Source: Mycobacterium sp. 236(2023) | Lineage (GTDB): Bacteria > Actinomycetota > Actinomycetes > Mycobacteriales > Mycobacteriaceae | Assembly (NCBI RefSeq): GCF_029623955.1 | Contig: NZ_JARSBP010000006.1 | Coordinates: forward strand, 62,001 to 126,000 | Direction: 5' to 3' | DNA: 64,000 nucleotides | Part shown: one piece after another, positions 49,801 through 57,441 of the stretch | How positions within the stretch are numbered: the stretch's first letter is position 1 | Layout: each line of letters begins with the position of its first letter | Position numbers and translations under genes: made by a program | The notes under the pieces: generated by a model | Told to the model about the DNA's origin: nothing | The model's database searches: none | What the model saw: the letters and a program-made list of their open reading frames with translations, nothing else

Positions 49801-52049
49801 TCGCCGACCAGACGCGCCAGCTCATCGGTGAGCCCGTCCATGGCCGGGCTGTGAAAAGCCACGTCGGTGTTGACGCGGCGCACCGTCATCCCGGCGGCGG
49901 TCCACTGCTCGACGACCTCCTCGACCGCGGCGGTCGTGCCGGACACGACGGTGGATTCGGTCGAAGCGCTGATGGCGGCCACCACGTCGGTACGGCCCTC
50001 GAGGCGCCGGGCCGCCTCGTCGAAGGGCAACCGGACCAAAGCCATTGCGCCGTCGCCCATGACGGTGCGGAAGCCACGCGCCCGATAGCAAGCGATGGCC
50101 GCCCCGTGCGCCAGGTCGAAAACGCCTGCCACCACACACGCCGCGACCTCACCGACCGAGTGGCCGATCACCGCGGCGGGCGTCACTCCGCGCTGCCGCA
50201 ACACGGCGGCAATGCCGACCTGCATCGCGAAGGTCAGCGCCTGAACCTGGTCGGTGTCGCCGAGGACCTCAGACGTCAGCGCCTCCCGGGCGGTGAAGCC
50301 GAGCTCTCTGGCGAAGACCTCGTCGACGTCGTCGATCGTGTCGGCGAATGCGCGTTCGGTCGACAGCAATTCGCGGCCCATCCCGGACCAGTGTGACCCG
50401 TGGCCCGAGAACACCCACATTGCACCGCTTTCCGCGCCGGGGATGACGGACCCCGTCACGACGCGAGGATCGCGGATCTGTGCTGCCATCGCATCGAGGA
50501 CATCAGCGGTCATGGCCGACAGCCGGTCGCCCGCGAGCCCGTCGGTCACCACCGCACCCCGGACCGCTTCGTGCGAGCGGCGGGTCCACAGCGTGGCCGA
50601 CACCTCGTCGACTGAGCTGTCGGTGGCACGCAGTCTCCGGGAGATGGCCGCGGCCTGCGCAGCGAGCCTCGCCTCCGAACGGGCCGAGAGCGGAATGAAA
50701 GACGTTGACCCAGATCCACGTTCGAGAACCGGCGCGGCGGGCGCCTCTTCGAGGAGGACATGTGCGATGGTCCCGCCGTAGCCGTAGCTACACACCGCCG
50801 CTCGGCGCGGTCGCACCCCGCGTGGCCACGCTTCCACTTCGGTCGGCACTCGCAACCCGCTGCGGGCCCAATCGATGGCGGTGGTCAGGTTCTTGACCCC
50901 GGCGGTGGGCGGCAAGGTCTCGTGGTGCAGGGCGAGGGTCGCCTTGATCAGGCCGACCACACCGGCACCACCTTCGAGGTGTCCCACGTTGGGTTTGACC
51001 GAGCCGACGGCACACGGCACGTCGCGGCCGGCACCATAGACCGCCGCCAGTGCTCCGACCTCGACGGGATCGCCTGTGGGAGTGCCGGTTCCGTGCGCTT
51101 CGAGGTAGTCGACGCTGGACGGCTCGACACCGGAGGCCCGGCACGCCAGCCGGAAGAGGTCTTCTTGCGCTTCGCCGTTCGGCGACATGATCCCGACGGT
51201 TCTGCCGTCCTGGGCGACCGCGCCGCCGCGCACCACCGCCAGCACCCGATCGCCGTCGCGGACCGCGTCGCCGAGTCGTTTGAGCACGACGACACCGGCG
51301 CCCTCGCCTCGTCCGTACCCGTCGGCGGCGTCGTCGAAGGTCTTGCAGCGGCCGTCGGGGGCGGTCGCGCCCGCAACGTCGAGCACTCGGGTCAGCCCCG
51401 GGCCGATCAGGGCACTCACTCCGCCCGCGAGCGCCAGCGACGTCTCACCGTCGCGCAACAGCTGGCAGGCCTGGTGGACGGCGACCAGTGAGGCCGCGCA
51501 CGCCGCGTCGAGCGCGACGCTGGGGCCTCTCAGATCGAGCAGATGCGATACCCGGTTGGCCACTCCGCACAGCGATGTTCCGATCCCCGTCCACGCTTCG
51601 ATGCCGGCGAGATCCTCCATGATGAGCTTGCCGTAGTCGTCGGAGTTCACGCCCATCAGAACGGCGGTGTCGCTTCCCGCCAGCGATCGCGGCGAGATGC
51701 CCGCATGTTCGAGCGCCTCCCACGACACCTCCAGCGCGAGCCGCTGCTGAGGGTCCATCAGTTCGGCTTCGCGTGGGGAGACCCCGAAGAACTCGGCGTC
51801 GAAGCCGGCTAGGTCGTCCAGGAAGGTGCCCCACGGCGTCGTCTCCCGCAGGACGGCCGCGTTGCGGGGATCCCGGTGCACGTACGGTTCCCAGCGCTCG
51901 GCGGGCACCTGTGAGACGGCACTGCGGCCTGCGAGCAGGAACGAGAAGAAGTCCTCGGGCGTGGCGACGTCGCCCGCCAGGCGGCAGCCGATCCCGACGA
52001 TGGCGATCGGAGCGGGGGGCTGGGTGCTGTTCAGCCCCACGTCAGCCAT
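46875..52049 (-). CDS. Iterative type I PKS of 6-methylsalicylate synthase type (KS-AT-DH/TH-KR-ACP)
   Basis: This is a 1724-residue single-module PKS. The ketosynthase occupies about 12-437, with active Cys184 in ALDAACAASLVA, His in EAHGTGT and PNVGHLEG. The acyltransferase is at 545-865 (Ser631 in IGHSVGE, VAFHSPAMD, consistent with malonyl-CoA). The dehydratase-like domain is at 900-1170, with His936 in GDHPVQQTEIVP and Asp1102. The ketoreductase is at 1360-1560 (VTGGTGALGLRIA, Tyr1521 in GQGAYACANA), and the carrier domain is at 1640-1712 (Ser1670 in VESGVDSIM). There is no enoylreductase or release domain. The domain set, order and length are those of 6-methylsalicylate and related iterative aryl synthases. 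A 14/19 IdeR box lies 11 bp before the ATG, and the gene occupies the interval that holds mbtI in M. tuberculosis. Orsellinate-type enzymes lack KR, so a reduced product is expected. Confidence 0.85.
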   Translation of the reverse strand: MADVGLNSTQPPAPIAIVGIGCRLAGDVATPEDFFSFLLAGRSAVSQVPAERWEPYVHRDPRNAAVLRETTPWGTFLDDLAGFDAEFFGVSPREAELMDPQQRLALEVSWEALEHAGISPRSLAGSDTAVLMGVNSDDYGKLIMEDLAGIEAWTGIGTSLCGVANRVSHLLDLRGPSVALDAACAASLVAVHQACQLLRDGETSLALAGGVSALIGPGLTRVLDVAGATAPDGRCKTFDDAADGYGRGEGAGVVVLKRLGDAVRDGDRVLAVVRGGAVAQDGRTVGIMSPNGEAQEDLFRLACRASGVEPSSVDYLEAHGTGTPTGDPVEVGALAAVYGAGRDVPCAVGSVKPNVGHLEGGAGVVGLIKATLALHHETLPPTAGVKNLTTAIDWARSGLRVPTEVEAWPRGVRPRRAAVCSYGYGGTIAHVLLEEAPAAPVLERGSGSTSFIPLSARSEARLAAQAAAISRRLRATDSSVDEVSATLWTRRSHEAVRGAVVTDGLAGDRLSAMTADVLDAMAAQIRDPRVVTGSVIPGAESGAMWVFSGHGSHWSGMGRELLSTERAFADTIDDVDEVFARELGFTAREALTSEVLGDTDQVQALTFAMQVGIAAVLRQRGVTPAAVIGHSVGEVAACVVAGVFDLAHGAAIACYRARGFRTVMGDGAMALVRLPFDEAARRLEGRTDVVAAISASTESTVVSGTTAAVEEVVEQWTAAGMTVRRVNTDVAFHSPAMDGLTDELARLVGELPPPGTARVPLYTTALEDPRSEAPRGPGYWMMNLRGRVRFAEAVQAAAEDGHRLFLEVSAHPVVSHSVVETLLGMGVDDHAVVPVLRRDQPERRAVGAAVAALYCHGAPVAHGLTTRTPWSADLPGTQWQHRRFWRRPTPPPGIRALHDPASNTLLGGAIDVTGEVPARVWQTRLDMTNRPYPGDHPVQQTEIVPAAVLLNTFLTAAGSGLTDVRLRTPVPPGRTRDIQVVLQDRSLRISSRLADGDQAGDPAGGWLTHSSAVAATDENSGGDLEGECYELMGSGVDEHTWARCSEQLPPGHVVDTLAGVGVAAMGFGWQVLDMRRGDGELLLRVAAEADGSLPATWAGLLDAATSAASTVFGGPARLRMPSRIDRVHVCGEPPAVALLHVRHRQGTTADVSIADESGAVRASITAMAFEELENPAGNDLSRMLHHVAWHPAAVGAELPTAVAVVGGNSDEIRSVQGDLDTAGVPSDAYADVDQLPESLGRGTIVLMLPRADALPETSAVHVLNALKALHDRGSQARLWVLTRHVHEGANLVHAPLWGIARVAAAEHPLLWGGVLDLTDDPLPATVLASLPGHGVVVVRDGHAMTARLTHARPAAGPPMRCTPGGTYLVTGGTGALGLRIAQRLADLGARRLVLLSRSGMPHRQQWTADNQSEAVRAVSALEERGVTVHVAPIDIGAPDAGDRLRTVLRDMPPVRGVVHAAGVEAGALLINTSAADIRTAMRPKVAGTLTLHDMFPPEQLDWMILFSSCGYLAGFPGQGAYACANAFLDATARHRRGLGDRTVSVAWTAWRGLGMGSASGFVAAQLEALGMGTVGADDALRALDSAMRGDEPNVVVLPILPEAAAVPMFADVAPSGDSGTDSGVAPVGPGDADLDEWVAGQVIDAVAAELGLVTDDVDPRLPLVESGVDSIMTVALRRALEKRTGLALPPTLLWEHPTAAAVTDRIVELLTVQGHAAGRKADVS

Positions 52050-52059
52050 GCCGGCGACG

Positions 52060-52078
52060 TGTGCTTAGCCTGTCCTAA
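52060..52078 (-). promoter_or_regulatory. IdeR-type iron box directly upstream of the iterative PKS
   Basis: On the minus strand TTAGGACAGGCTAAGCACA matches 14 of 19 positions of the IdeR consensus, with TTAGG and AGGCTAA intact. It ends 11 bp before the ATG at 52049, so it must overlap the promoter or transcription start. This is as good a match as any other box in the window. Confidence 0.75.
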
Positions 52079-52116
52079 CCCTGGTCGCATGCCCCACATC
52101 CTGGCACAACGACTTT

Positions 52117-52161
52117 GCTCACAGTGGCGTACCCGGCGCGCGCTGTGGAATTCCTGTGAGC
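52117..52161 (-). other. Inverted repeat between the NTF2-like gene and the PKS promoter
   Basis: GCTCACAG (52117-52124) and CTGTGAGC (52154-52161) are perfectly complementary 8-bp arms separated by 29 bases. The element lies 8 bp past the stop of the NTF2-like gene and could be part of its terminator or a regulator site. No T-run follows. Confidence 0.3.
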
Positions 52162-52169
52162 GAATTCGG

Positions 52170-52553
52170 TCACACGTGCGGCGGTGGCTGCGCCCCGGGA
52201 TCGTCGGGGTCGACCTCGACCGCGTACGACGTGATCGCCGTGATCTGCTCATCGGCGAACTCGTAGATGGCACAGCTGGCGACGGCAGTGACGCCATCGG
52301 GGCGCACGTAGCGGACGACCGTGTCGACGGCGACGACGTCGTCACCGGCTGCCACGACCCGCCGGTCGAATTCGACGGAGGTGCCTTTCAAGCTCTCCAG
52401 GGTGTCCTCGCACGTTCGCCGGACCGCGTCGGCGCCTTCCAGGACCATGCCGCCGACGATCGTCCACTTGACGCCCGTGGCGAGATGACCGAGCGCGTCG
52501 TCGAAGCGGTGCTCGGAGAACGCGCGGGCCACGGCGCCGGGATCGAATGCCAT
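52170..52553 (-). CDS. NTF2/SnoaL-like small protein
   Basis: This 127-residue cytoplasmic protein has the alpha+beta cone pattern of the NTF2/SnoaL superfamily: AVARAFSEHRFDDALGHLATGVKWTIVGGMVLEGADAVRRTCEDTLESL, then strands EFDRRVVAAGDDVVAVDTVVRYV and SCAIYEFADEQITAITSYAVEV. Members include ketosteroid isomerases, limonene epoxide hydrolases and proteins without known activity, and nothing here fixes the substrate. The ATG at 52553 fits the family length; the longer frame runs through the divergent oxidoreductase gene. It lies between the PKS and the LLM gene, but no iron box precedes it. Confidence 0.75.
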   Translation of the reverse strand: MAFDPGAVARAFSEHRFDDALGHLATGVKWTIVGGMVLEGADAVRRTCEDTLESLKGTSVEFDRRVVAAGDDVVAVDTVVRYVRPDGVTAVASCAIYEFADEQITAITSYAVEVDPDDPGAQPPPHV

Positions 52554-52601
52554 GGGCACGACCGTAGCGCCCCCACGACCCGGCACGGTATGAGTAGACA
52601 C

Positions 52602-53462
52602 ATGAACCTGTCGGGTGTCGGTCTGTGGAGTTCGCAACTGCGATACGGAAATCCGGAGGAGGCCGCGGAGGCCGCCGCCGAACTGGACGGGCTCGGCTTC
52701 ACCGCCCTGTGGATCCCCGACGTCGGCGGCCCGGTGCTGGATTCGGTCGAGAACCTGCTGGCCGCAACCGAGAAGACGACCATCGCGACGGGCATCCTCA
52801 ACCTCTGGATGCACGAGCCCGGCGACGTCGCCGCCCGGTATGCCACGTTGACCGAAGCGCACGGCGAGCGGTTCCTGCTCGGCATCGGCTGCAGCCACGC
52901 CCCGCTGATCGATGCCAAGGGTCCGGGCACCTACCGCAAGCCGCTGGCCGCCACCAAAGCGTTCCTCGACGGTATCGACGCGTCACCGACACCGGTGCCG
53001 AACGGCAACCGGGTGCTCGCCGCGCTGGGCCCGAAGATGCTGGAGTTGTCGGCGAGCCGGGCCGGCGGTGCGCATCCGTACCTGGCCACGCCCGAGCACA
53101 CCAGGCAGGCGCGGGAGATCCTCGGAGAGGCTCCCCTGCTGCTGCCCGAGCAGACGGTGTTGCTGACCGACGATCGTGAAAAGGCCCGCGAGATCGGAAC
53201 CACCTTCCTGAGCTCCTACTTGGCGCTGCCGAACTATGCGAACAACCTGCTGCGGCTCGGTTTCACCGAAGACGAGCTCTCTTCGGTGAGCGACCGGCTG
53301 TTCGATGCGCTGATCGCTTGGGGTGACGAGGACGCCGTTCGGCGCCGCGTGCAGGAGCATCTCGACGCCGGCGCGAACCATGTCTGTGTCCAGGTGCTCA
53401 CCGCAGATCCTCGCGAGTTCCCGCGGGAGCAATGGCGTCGGCTCGCGGCCGCCCTTCTCTGA
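52602..53462 (+). CDS. LLM-class F420-dependent oxidoreductase
   Basis: This is a 286-residue luciferase-like (TIM barrel) oxidoreductase, of the kind that uses coenzyme F420 in mycobacteria. Typical segments are GVGLWSSQLRYGNPEEAAEAAAELDGLGFTALWIPDVGG, LLAATEKTTIATGILNLWM, ERFLLGIGCSH and VLAALGPKMLELSASRAGGAHPYLATPEHTRQAREILG. These match the TIGR03620-type subgroup. The substrate is unknown. An ATG at 52590 (MSRH-) is an alternative start. It is divergent from the NTF2-like gene and converges directly on hemW, with stops abutting at 53462/53463. Confidence 0.85.
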   Translation: MNLSGVGLWSSQLRYGNPEEAAEAAAELDGLGFTALWIPDVGGPVLDSVENLLAATEKTTIATGILNLWMHEPGDVAARYATLTEAHGERFLLGIGCSHAPLIDAKGPGTYRKPLAATKAFLDGIDASPTPVPNGNRVLAALGPKMLELSASRAGGAHPYLATPEHTRQAREILGEAPLLLPEQTVLLTDDREKAREIGTTFLSSYLALPNYANNLLRLGFTEDELSSVSDRLFDALIAWGDEDAVRRRVQEHLDAGANHVCVQVLTADPREFPREQWRRLAAALL

Positions 53463-54638
53463 TCAGGTCAGCAGGTCGCGGACAACGGCGTCGGCGAGCA
53501 GACGTCCGCGGTCGGTGAGCACATACCGCTCGCCGCGTGATTCCAGCAGGCCGTCCTCGACGGCTTGCGCAGCGCGGGCGCGCTCCGGGCCGGACAGTGC
53601 CCGAAAGGGTAATCCGGTGCGTAGCCGCACCGCCAGCATCACGTCCTCGACGTGCGCTGTCTCGGCGTCGATCTCCTCGAAGTCGGCGACGGGCAGTTCT
53701 CCGGAGCCGAGGGCTTCGGCATAAGCGTTGGGGTGCTTGACGTTCCACCATCGGGTCGCACCCACGTAGCTGTGCGCCCCGGGCCCGGCTCCCCACCATT
53801 GGCCGCCGTTCCAATAGCCGATGTTGTGCCTGCACTCGCCGCCGGGACGGCTCCAGTTCGACACCTCGTACCAGTCGAAGCCGGCGTCGGCGAGCAGGTG
53901 GTCGAGCAGTTCGTAGCGGCGCGCGTGCACATCGTCGTCCGGAGCGGGGATCTCGCCGCGCCGCACCTTCCTGGCCAGCGCGGTGCCGTCCTCGACGATC
54001 AGCGCATAACCGGAGATGTGGTCGACGCCCGTTTCCACCGCAGCGCACGCCGACCGTATGAGGTCGTCGTCGGTCTCCCCCGGCGTTCCGTAGATCAGGT
54101 CGAGGTTGACGTGATCGAAGCCTTCGGCGCGCGCCTCGCGTGCTGCGGCGAGCGCCCGATCCGGTGTGTGCACCCGGTCCAGCGCGGCCAGCACATGCGG
54201 CGCGGTGGACTGCATGCCCAGCGAGATCCTCGTGAAACCCGCGGAGCGCAGCCCGGCGAAGAACCGTGCCGACGTCGACTCCGGGTTGGATTCGGTGGTG
54301 ATTTCAGCATCGGGTGCCAGCGTGAAGTTGTCGCGAATCCCGTCGAGCACCGCGCCGAGCCCTACTGCCCCGAGCAGCGACGGTGTGCCGCCGCCGACGA
54401 ACACCGTCTGCACGTCCGGTGCATCGCCCAGCAGATCAGCGGCGGCGCGAAGCTCCAGGCGCAGCGCGGCCAGCCACCCGTCGGGGTTCGCGCCCCCGAG
54501 TTCGGACGGCGTGTACGTGTTGAAATCGCAGTATCCGCACCGGACCGCGCAAAACGGCACGTGGACGTAGATCCCGAACGGCCCGTCCGGCCGCGCCGTC
54601 ACCGCGGGCAACTGGGCACGCGCGGCAGAGACAGGCAT
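53463..54638 (-). CDS. hemW: Radical SAM protein HemW (HemN-like)
   Basis: This 391-residue protein has the radical SAM cluster motif CAVRCGYCDF (CxxxCxxC with the extra Cys-Asp-Phe context) and FVGGGTPSLLG. It also has the HemW-type segments NPESTSARFFAGLRSAGFTRISLGMQS, VNLDLIYGTPGETDDDL, and the C-terminal HN..YW..GQWWGAGPGAHS. HemW is thought to deliver heme rather than act as the coproporphyrinogen oxidase HemN. The start is at 54638; the frame is open upstream to 54959, but that region holds no family sequence. It corresponds to Rv2388c. Confidence 0.93.
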   Translation of the reverse strand: MPVSAARAQLPAVTARPDGPFGIYVHVPFCAVRCGYCDFNTYTPSELGGANPDGWLAALRLELRAAADLLGDAPDVQTVFVGGGTPSLLGAVGLGAVLDGIRDNFTLAPDAEITTESNPESTSARFFAGLRSAGFTRISLGMQSTAPHVLAALDRVHTPDRALAAAREARAEGFDHVNLDLIYGTPGETDDDLIRSACAAVETGVDHISGYALIVEDGTALARKVRRGEIPAPDDDVHARRYELLDHLLADAGFDWYEVSNWSRPGGECRHNIGYWNGGQWWGAGPGAHSYVGATRWWNVKHPNAYAEALGSGELPVADFEEIDAETAHVEDVMLAVRLRTGLPFRALSGPERARAAQAVEDGLLESRGERYVLTDRGRLLADAVVRDLLT

Positions 54639-54826
54639 GCCACCAGTGTCCCAGTCGGGCGTACCTGCACCTAACTCAGCGATGTCGCAGCCGCCCAGGT
54701 CAGCCGCGGCCACGCCGGCAACCACGGTCACAGCTCCGCAGCATCCCCGCAGGCTGACGCAGCGCCGACTTTTGCTCATCCTGAGTGCAAATCTCTGCCG
54801 GTTAGGGCAGGTGTGGGTGTCCGTGG

Positions 54827-54832
54827 CACAAT
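54827..54832 (+). promoter_or_regulatory. -10 element of the sulfite-reduction operon
   Basis: CACAAT ends 7 bases before the GTG at 54840, so transcription would start at the leader ORF's own start codon. No convincing -35 was found. The same CACAAT-N7-start layout precedes the EmbR-like gene at 45403. Confidence 0.55.
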
Positions 54833-54839
54833 CGGACCC

Positions 54840-54935
54840 GTGACTGCAGCCCACAGCTTCCCCCGCCGGGTTTCCCTGGTGGCGCGTCGGCATGTGGATT
54901 TCAAGCGCGTATGTACCTGTTGCTGTCTGCCTTAG
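54840..54935 (+). CDS. Leaderless polycysteine leader peptide (cysteine attenuator)
   Basis: This is a 31-codon ORF from GTG at 54840 to TAG at 54935, ending MDFKRVCTCCCLP-stop in its last 13 codons if the internal GTG at 54894 is read as Met. The CTCCC run near the end is the hallmark of the mycobacterial cysteine-responsive leader ORFs reported upstream of sulfur-assimilation genes, including the sulfite reductase operon of M. smegmatis. When cysteinyl-tRNA is scarce, stalling at the Cys codons would open the downstream ribosome site. An SD-sequestering hairpin is present at 55025-55041. In-frame GTGs at 54879 and 54894 are alternative starts, but only 54840 sits correctly after a -10. Confidence 0.8.
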   Translation: MTAAHSFPRRVSLVARRHVDFKRVCTCCCLP

Positions 54936-55024
54936 ACCTGTAGACCCTGCCCACAGCAATTTTCAGCTGGCCGCCGGATCTGCGCCGCCGGACAGCCCCC
55001 GGTCAGAAGCGCGATCTGAACGCC

Positions 55025-55041
55025 GGCTCCGATTAGGAGCC
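55025..55041 (+). promoter_or_regulatory. Hairpin sequestering the sirA Shine-Dalgarno
   Basis: GGCTCC and GGAGCC form a perfect 6-bp stem with the loop GATTA. The 3' arm contains the GGAG of the sirA ribosome site, which ends 8 bases before the ATG at 55047. This is the expected off-state structure for translational attenuation by the polycysteine leader ORF. Confidence 0.65.
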
Positions 55042-55046
55042 CAGCC

Positions 55047-56720
55047 ATGACCACAGCACAGAACAAGCCCGCCAAGCGCGCCCGCGGCGAAGGCCAGTGG
55101 GCACTCGGCTACCGCGAGCCGCTCAACCCGAACGAACAGTCCAAGAAGGACGACAACCCGCTCAACGTGCGGGAGCGCATCGAGAACATCTACTCGAAGC
55201 AGGGCTTCGAGAGCATCGACAAGGGTGACCTTCGCGGTCGTTTCCGCTGGTGGGGTCTCTACACCCAGCGCAAGCCCGGCTACGACGGCACGTGGACCGG
55301 TGACGAGAACACCGACATGCTCGAAGACGAGTACTTCATGTTGCGCGTCCGCAGCGACGGTGGCGCCCTGTCGCTCGCTGCGCTGCGCACCCTCGGCGCC
55401 ATCTCGACGGAGTTCGCCCGGGATACCGCCGACATCTCCGACCGGCAGAACGTCCAGTACCACTGGATCGACGTCAAGAACATGCCGGAGATCTGGCGCC
55501 GCCTCGACGAGGTCGGTCTGCAGACCACCGAGGCGTGCGGCGACTGCCCCCGCGTGGTGCTGAACTCCCCGCTGGCCGGCGAGTCGCTCGACGAGGTGAT
55601 CGACGGCACGCCTGCGGTCAACGAGATCGTCAAGCGCTACATCGGCAAGAAGGAATACTCCAACCTGCCGCGCAAGTTCAAGACCGCGATTTCGGGTCTG
55701 CAGGATGTCGTGCACGAGGTCAACGACGTCGCCTTCATCGGCGTCAACCATCCCGAGCACGGCCCCGGCTTCGATCTGTGGGTCGGCGGCGGATTGTCGA
55801 CGAACCCGATGCTGGGTCAGCGTGTCGGCGCGTGGGTGCCGCTCGACGAGGTGCCGGACGTGTGGGAAGGCGTCGTCAGCGTGTTCCGCGACTACGGCTA
55901 CCGCCGACTGCGCGCGAAGGCCCGGCTGAAGTTCCTGATCAAGGACTGGGGTGTAGAAAAATTCAGGGAAGTTCTCGAGACCGAGTACCTGAAGCGTCCC
56001 CTCATCGACGGTCCGGCCCCGGACCCGGTGACCCGGCCCATCGACCACGTCGGTGTGCAGAAGCTCAAGAACGGCCTCAACGCCGTGGGTGTCTCGCCGA
56101 TCGCGGGCCGTGTCTCGGGCACCATCCTGACCAAGATCGCCGATCTGGCCGAGGCCGCGGGCAGTGACCGTATCCGGTTCACGCCGTATCAGAAGCTGAT
56201 CATCCTCGACGTCGCCGACGACAAGCTTGAGGCGCTGCGCGCGGGCCTGGATGCGCTGGGCCTGCCCTCGAGCCCGTCGCACTGGCGCCGCAACCTGATG
56301 GCCTGCACAGGCATCGAGTTCTGCAAGCTCAGCTTCGCCGAGACCCGCAGCCGGTCGCAGGTGCTGGTGCCCGAGTTGGAGAAGCGCCTCGAAGACATCA
56401 ACGCCCAGCTGGATGTACCGATCACGATCAACATCAACGGCTGCCCCAACTCGTGCGCCAGGATCCAGGTCGCCGATATCGGCTTCAAGGGTCAGATGGT
56501 TGACGACGGCAACGGCCCTGAAGAGGGATTCCAGGTCCACCTGGGCGGCAGCCTGGGCCTGGACAGCGGTTTCGGTCGCAAGCTGCGTCAGCACAAAGTG
56601 GTCGCCACCGAACTCGGTGACTACATCGAGCGAGTTGTTCGCAATTTTGTGAAACAACGAGAGCAGGGTGAGCGTTTCGCTACGTGGGCCATTCGTGCCG
56701 ACGATGCGGATTTGAGGTGA
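55047..56720 (+). CDS. sirA: Ferredoxin-dependent sulfite reductase
   Basis: This enzyme reduces sulfite to sulfide with six electrons, using siroheme and a [4Fe-4S] cluster. It is 557 residues with paired sulfite/nitrite reductase repeats. Siroheme and cluster ligands are in TEACGDCPRVV, the CTGIEFCKLSFAETR segment (CxxxxxC) and NGCPNSCARIQVADIGFKG (CxxxC). It is the mycobacterial sirA/nirA (Rv2391) type, historically called nitrite reductase. The start is ATG with AGGAG. It begins a three-gene operon with cysH and sirB, and sirB makes its siroheme cofactor. Confidence 0.95.
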   Translation: MTTAQNKPAKRARGEGQWALGYREPLNPNEQSKKDDNPLNVRERIENIYSKQGFESIDKGDLRGRFRWWGLYTQRKPGYDGTWTGDENTDMLEDEYFMLRVRSDGGALSLAALRTLGAISTEFARDTADISDRQNVQYHWIDVKNMPEIWRRLDEVGLQTTEACGDCPRVVLNSPLAGESLDEVIDGTPAVNEIVKRYIGKKEYSNLPRKFKTAISGLQDVVHEVNDVAFIGVNHPEHGPGFDLWVGGGLSTNPMLGQRVGAWVPLDEVPDVWEGVVSVFRDYGYRRLRAKARLKFLIKDWGVEKFREVLETEYLKRPLIDGPAPDPVTRPIDHVGVQKLKNGLNAVGVSPIAGRVSGTILTKIADLAEAAGSDRIRFTPYQKLIILDVADDKLEALRAGLDALGLPSSPSHWRRNLMACTGIEFCKLSFAETRSRSQVLVPELEKRLEDINAQLDVPITININGCPNSCARIQVADIGFKGQMVDDGNGPEEGFQVHLGGSLGLDSGFGRKLRQHKVVATELGDYIERVVRNFVKQREQGERFATWAIRADDADLR

Positions 56721-56726
56721 TGTGAA

Positions 56727-57434
56727 GTGACGGAACTGGCTACAGATACCGATCTTCAGGCGCTGGCTGAGCGCGGAGCGCAGGAGTTGGGGCCGAACGC
56801 GACGGCCGAAGAGCTGTTGCGGTGGACCGACGATAACTTTGGCGGCAACTACATTGTCGCGTCCAACATGCAGGACGCGGTGCTCGTCGATCTCGCCGCG
56901 AAGGTCCGGCCGGGCGTGGACGTGTTGTTCCTCGACACCGGTTATCACTTCGTCGAGACGATCGGGACCCGCGACGCGGTCGAGGCGGTTTACGACGTCA
57001 ACGTCGTCAACGTGCGTCCTGAAAACTCCGTCGCCGAGCAGGACCGCCTGCACGGCAAGGACCTGTTTGCGCGCGATGCGGGCGCATGCTGCGGGATGCG
57101 CAAGGTCGAACCACTGAGCAAGGCGCTGCGCGGCTACCGCGCCTGGGTCACCGGCATCCGCCGCGTGGAGGCGCCGACGCGCGCCAACGCGCCGCTGATC
57201 AGCTGGGACAAGGCGTTCGGGCTGGTGAAGATCAACCCGTTGGCGGCGTGGAGCGACGACGAGATGCAGGACTACATCGACGCGAACGGCATCCTGGTGA
57301 ATCCGCTCGTCGACGAAGGCTATCCGTCGATCGGTTGCGCACCATGCACCAACAAGCCCGCCGAGGGCGCCGATCCGCGCAGCGGCCGGTGGGCCGGTCA
57401 GGCCAAGACGGAATGCGGATTGCACGCATCGTGA
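56727..57434 (+). CDS. cysH: Adenylylsulfate (APS) reductase
   Basis: This enzyme reduces APS to sulfite and AMP, feeding SirA. It is 235 residues with the [4Fe-4S] cluster motifs CCGMRKVEPL and CAPCTNKPAEGADPRSGRW. These CC and CxxC motifs mark the APS-specific type, as against PAPS reductase, and the thiol nucleophile is in the terminal ECGLH motif. The start is GTG, 6 bp after the sirA stop. It corresponds to Rv2392. Confidence 0.95.
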   Translation: MTELATDTDLQALAERGAQELGPNATAEELLRWTDDNFGGNYIVASNMQDAVLVDLAAKVRPGVDVLFLDTGYHFVETIGTRDAVEAVYDVNVVNVRPENSVAEQDRLHGKDLFARDAGACCGMRKVEPLSKALRGYRAWVTGIRRVEAPTRANAPLISWDKAFGLVKINPLAAWSDDEMQDYIDANGILVNPLVDEGYPSIGCAPCTNKPAEGADPRSGRWAGQAKTECGLHAS

Positions 57435-57441
57435 GCCAGCG

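Noticed and set aside
46875..52049. PKS as a mycolic-acid or phthiocerol-type modular synthase
   Set aside because: A single module without ER, with a 6-MSAS-like KS active-site context and no loading or TE domain, linked to an iron box. Lipid PKSs of mycobacteria usually have ER or flanking FadD/Pap genes.
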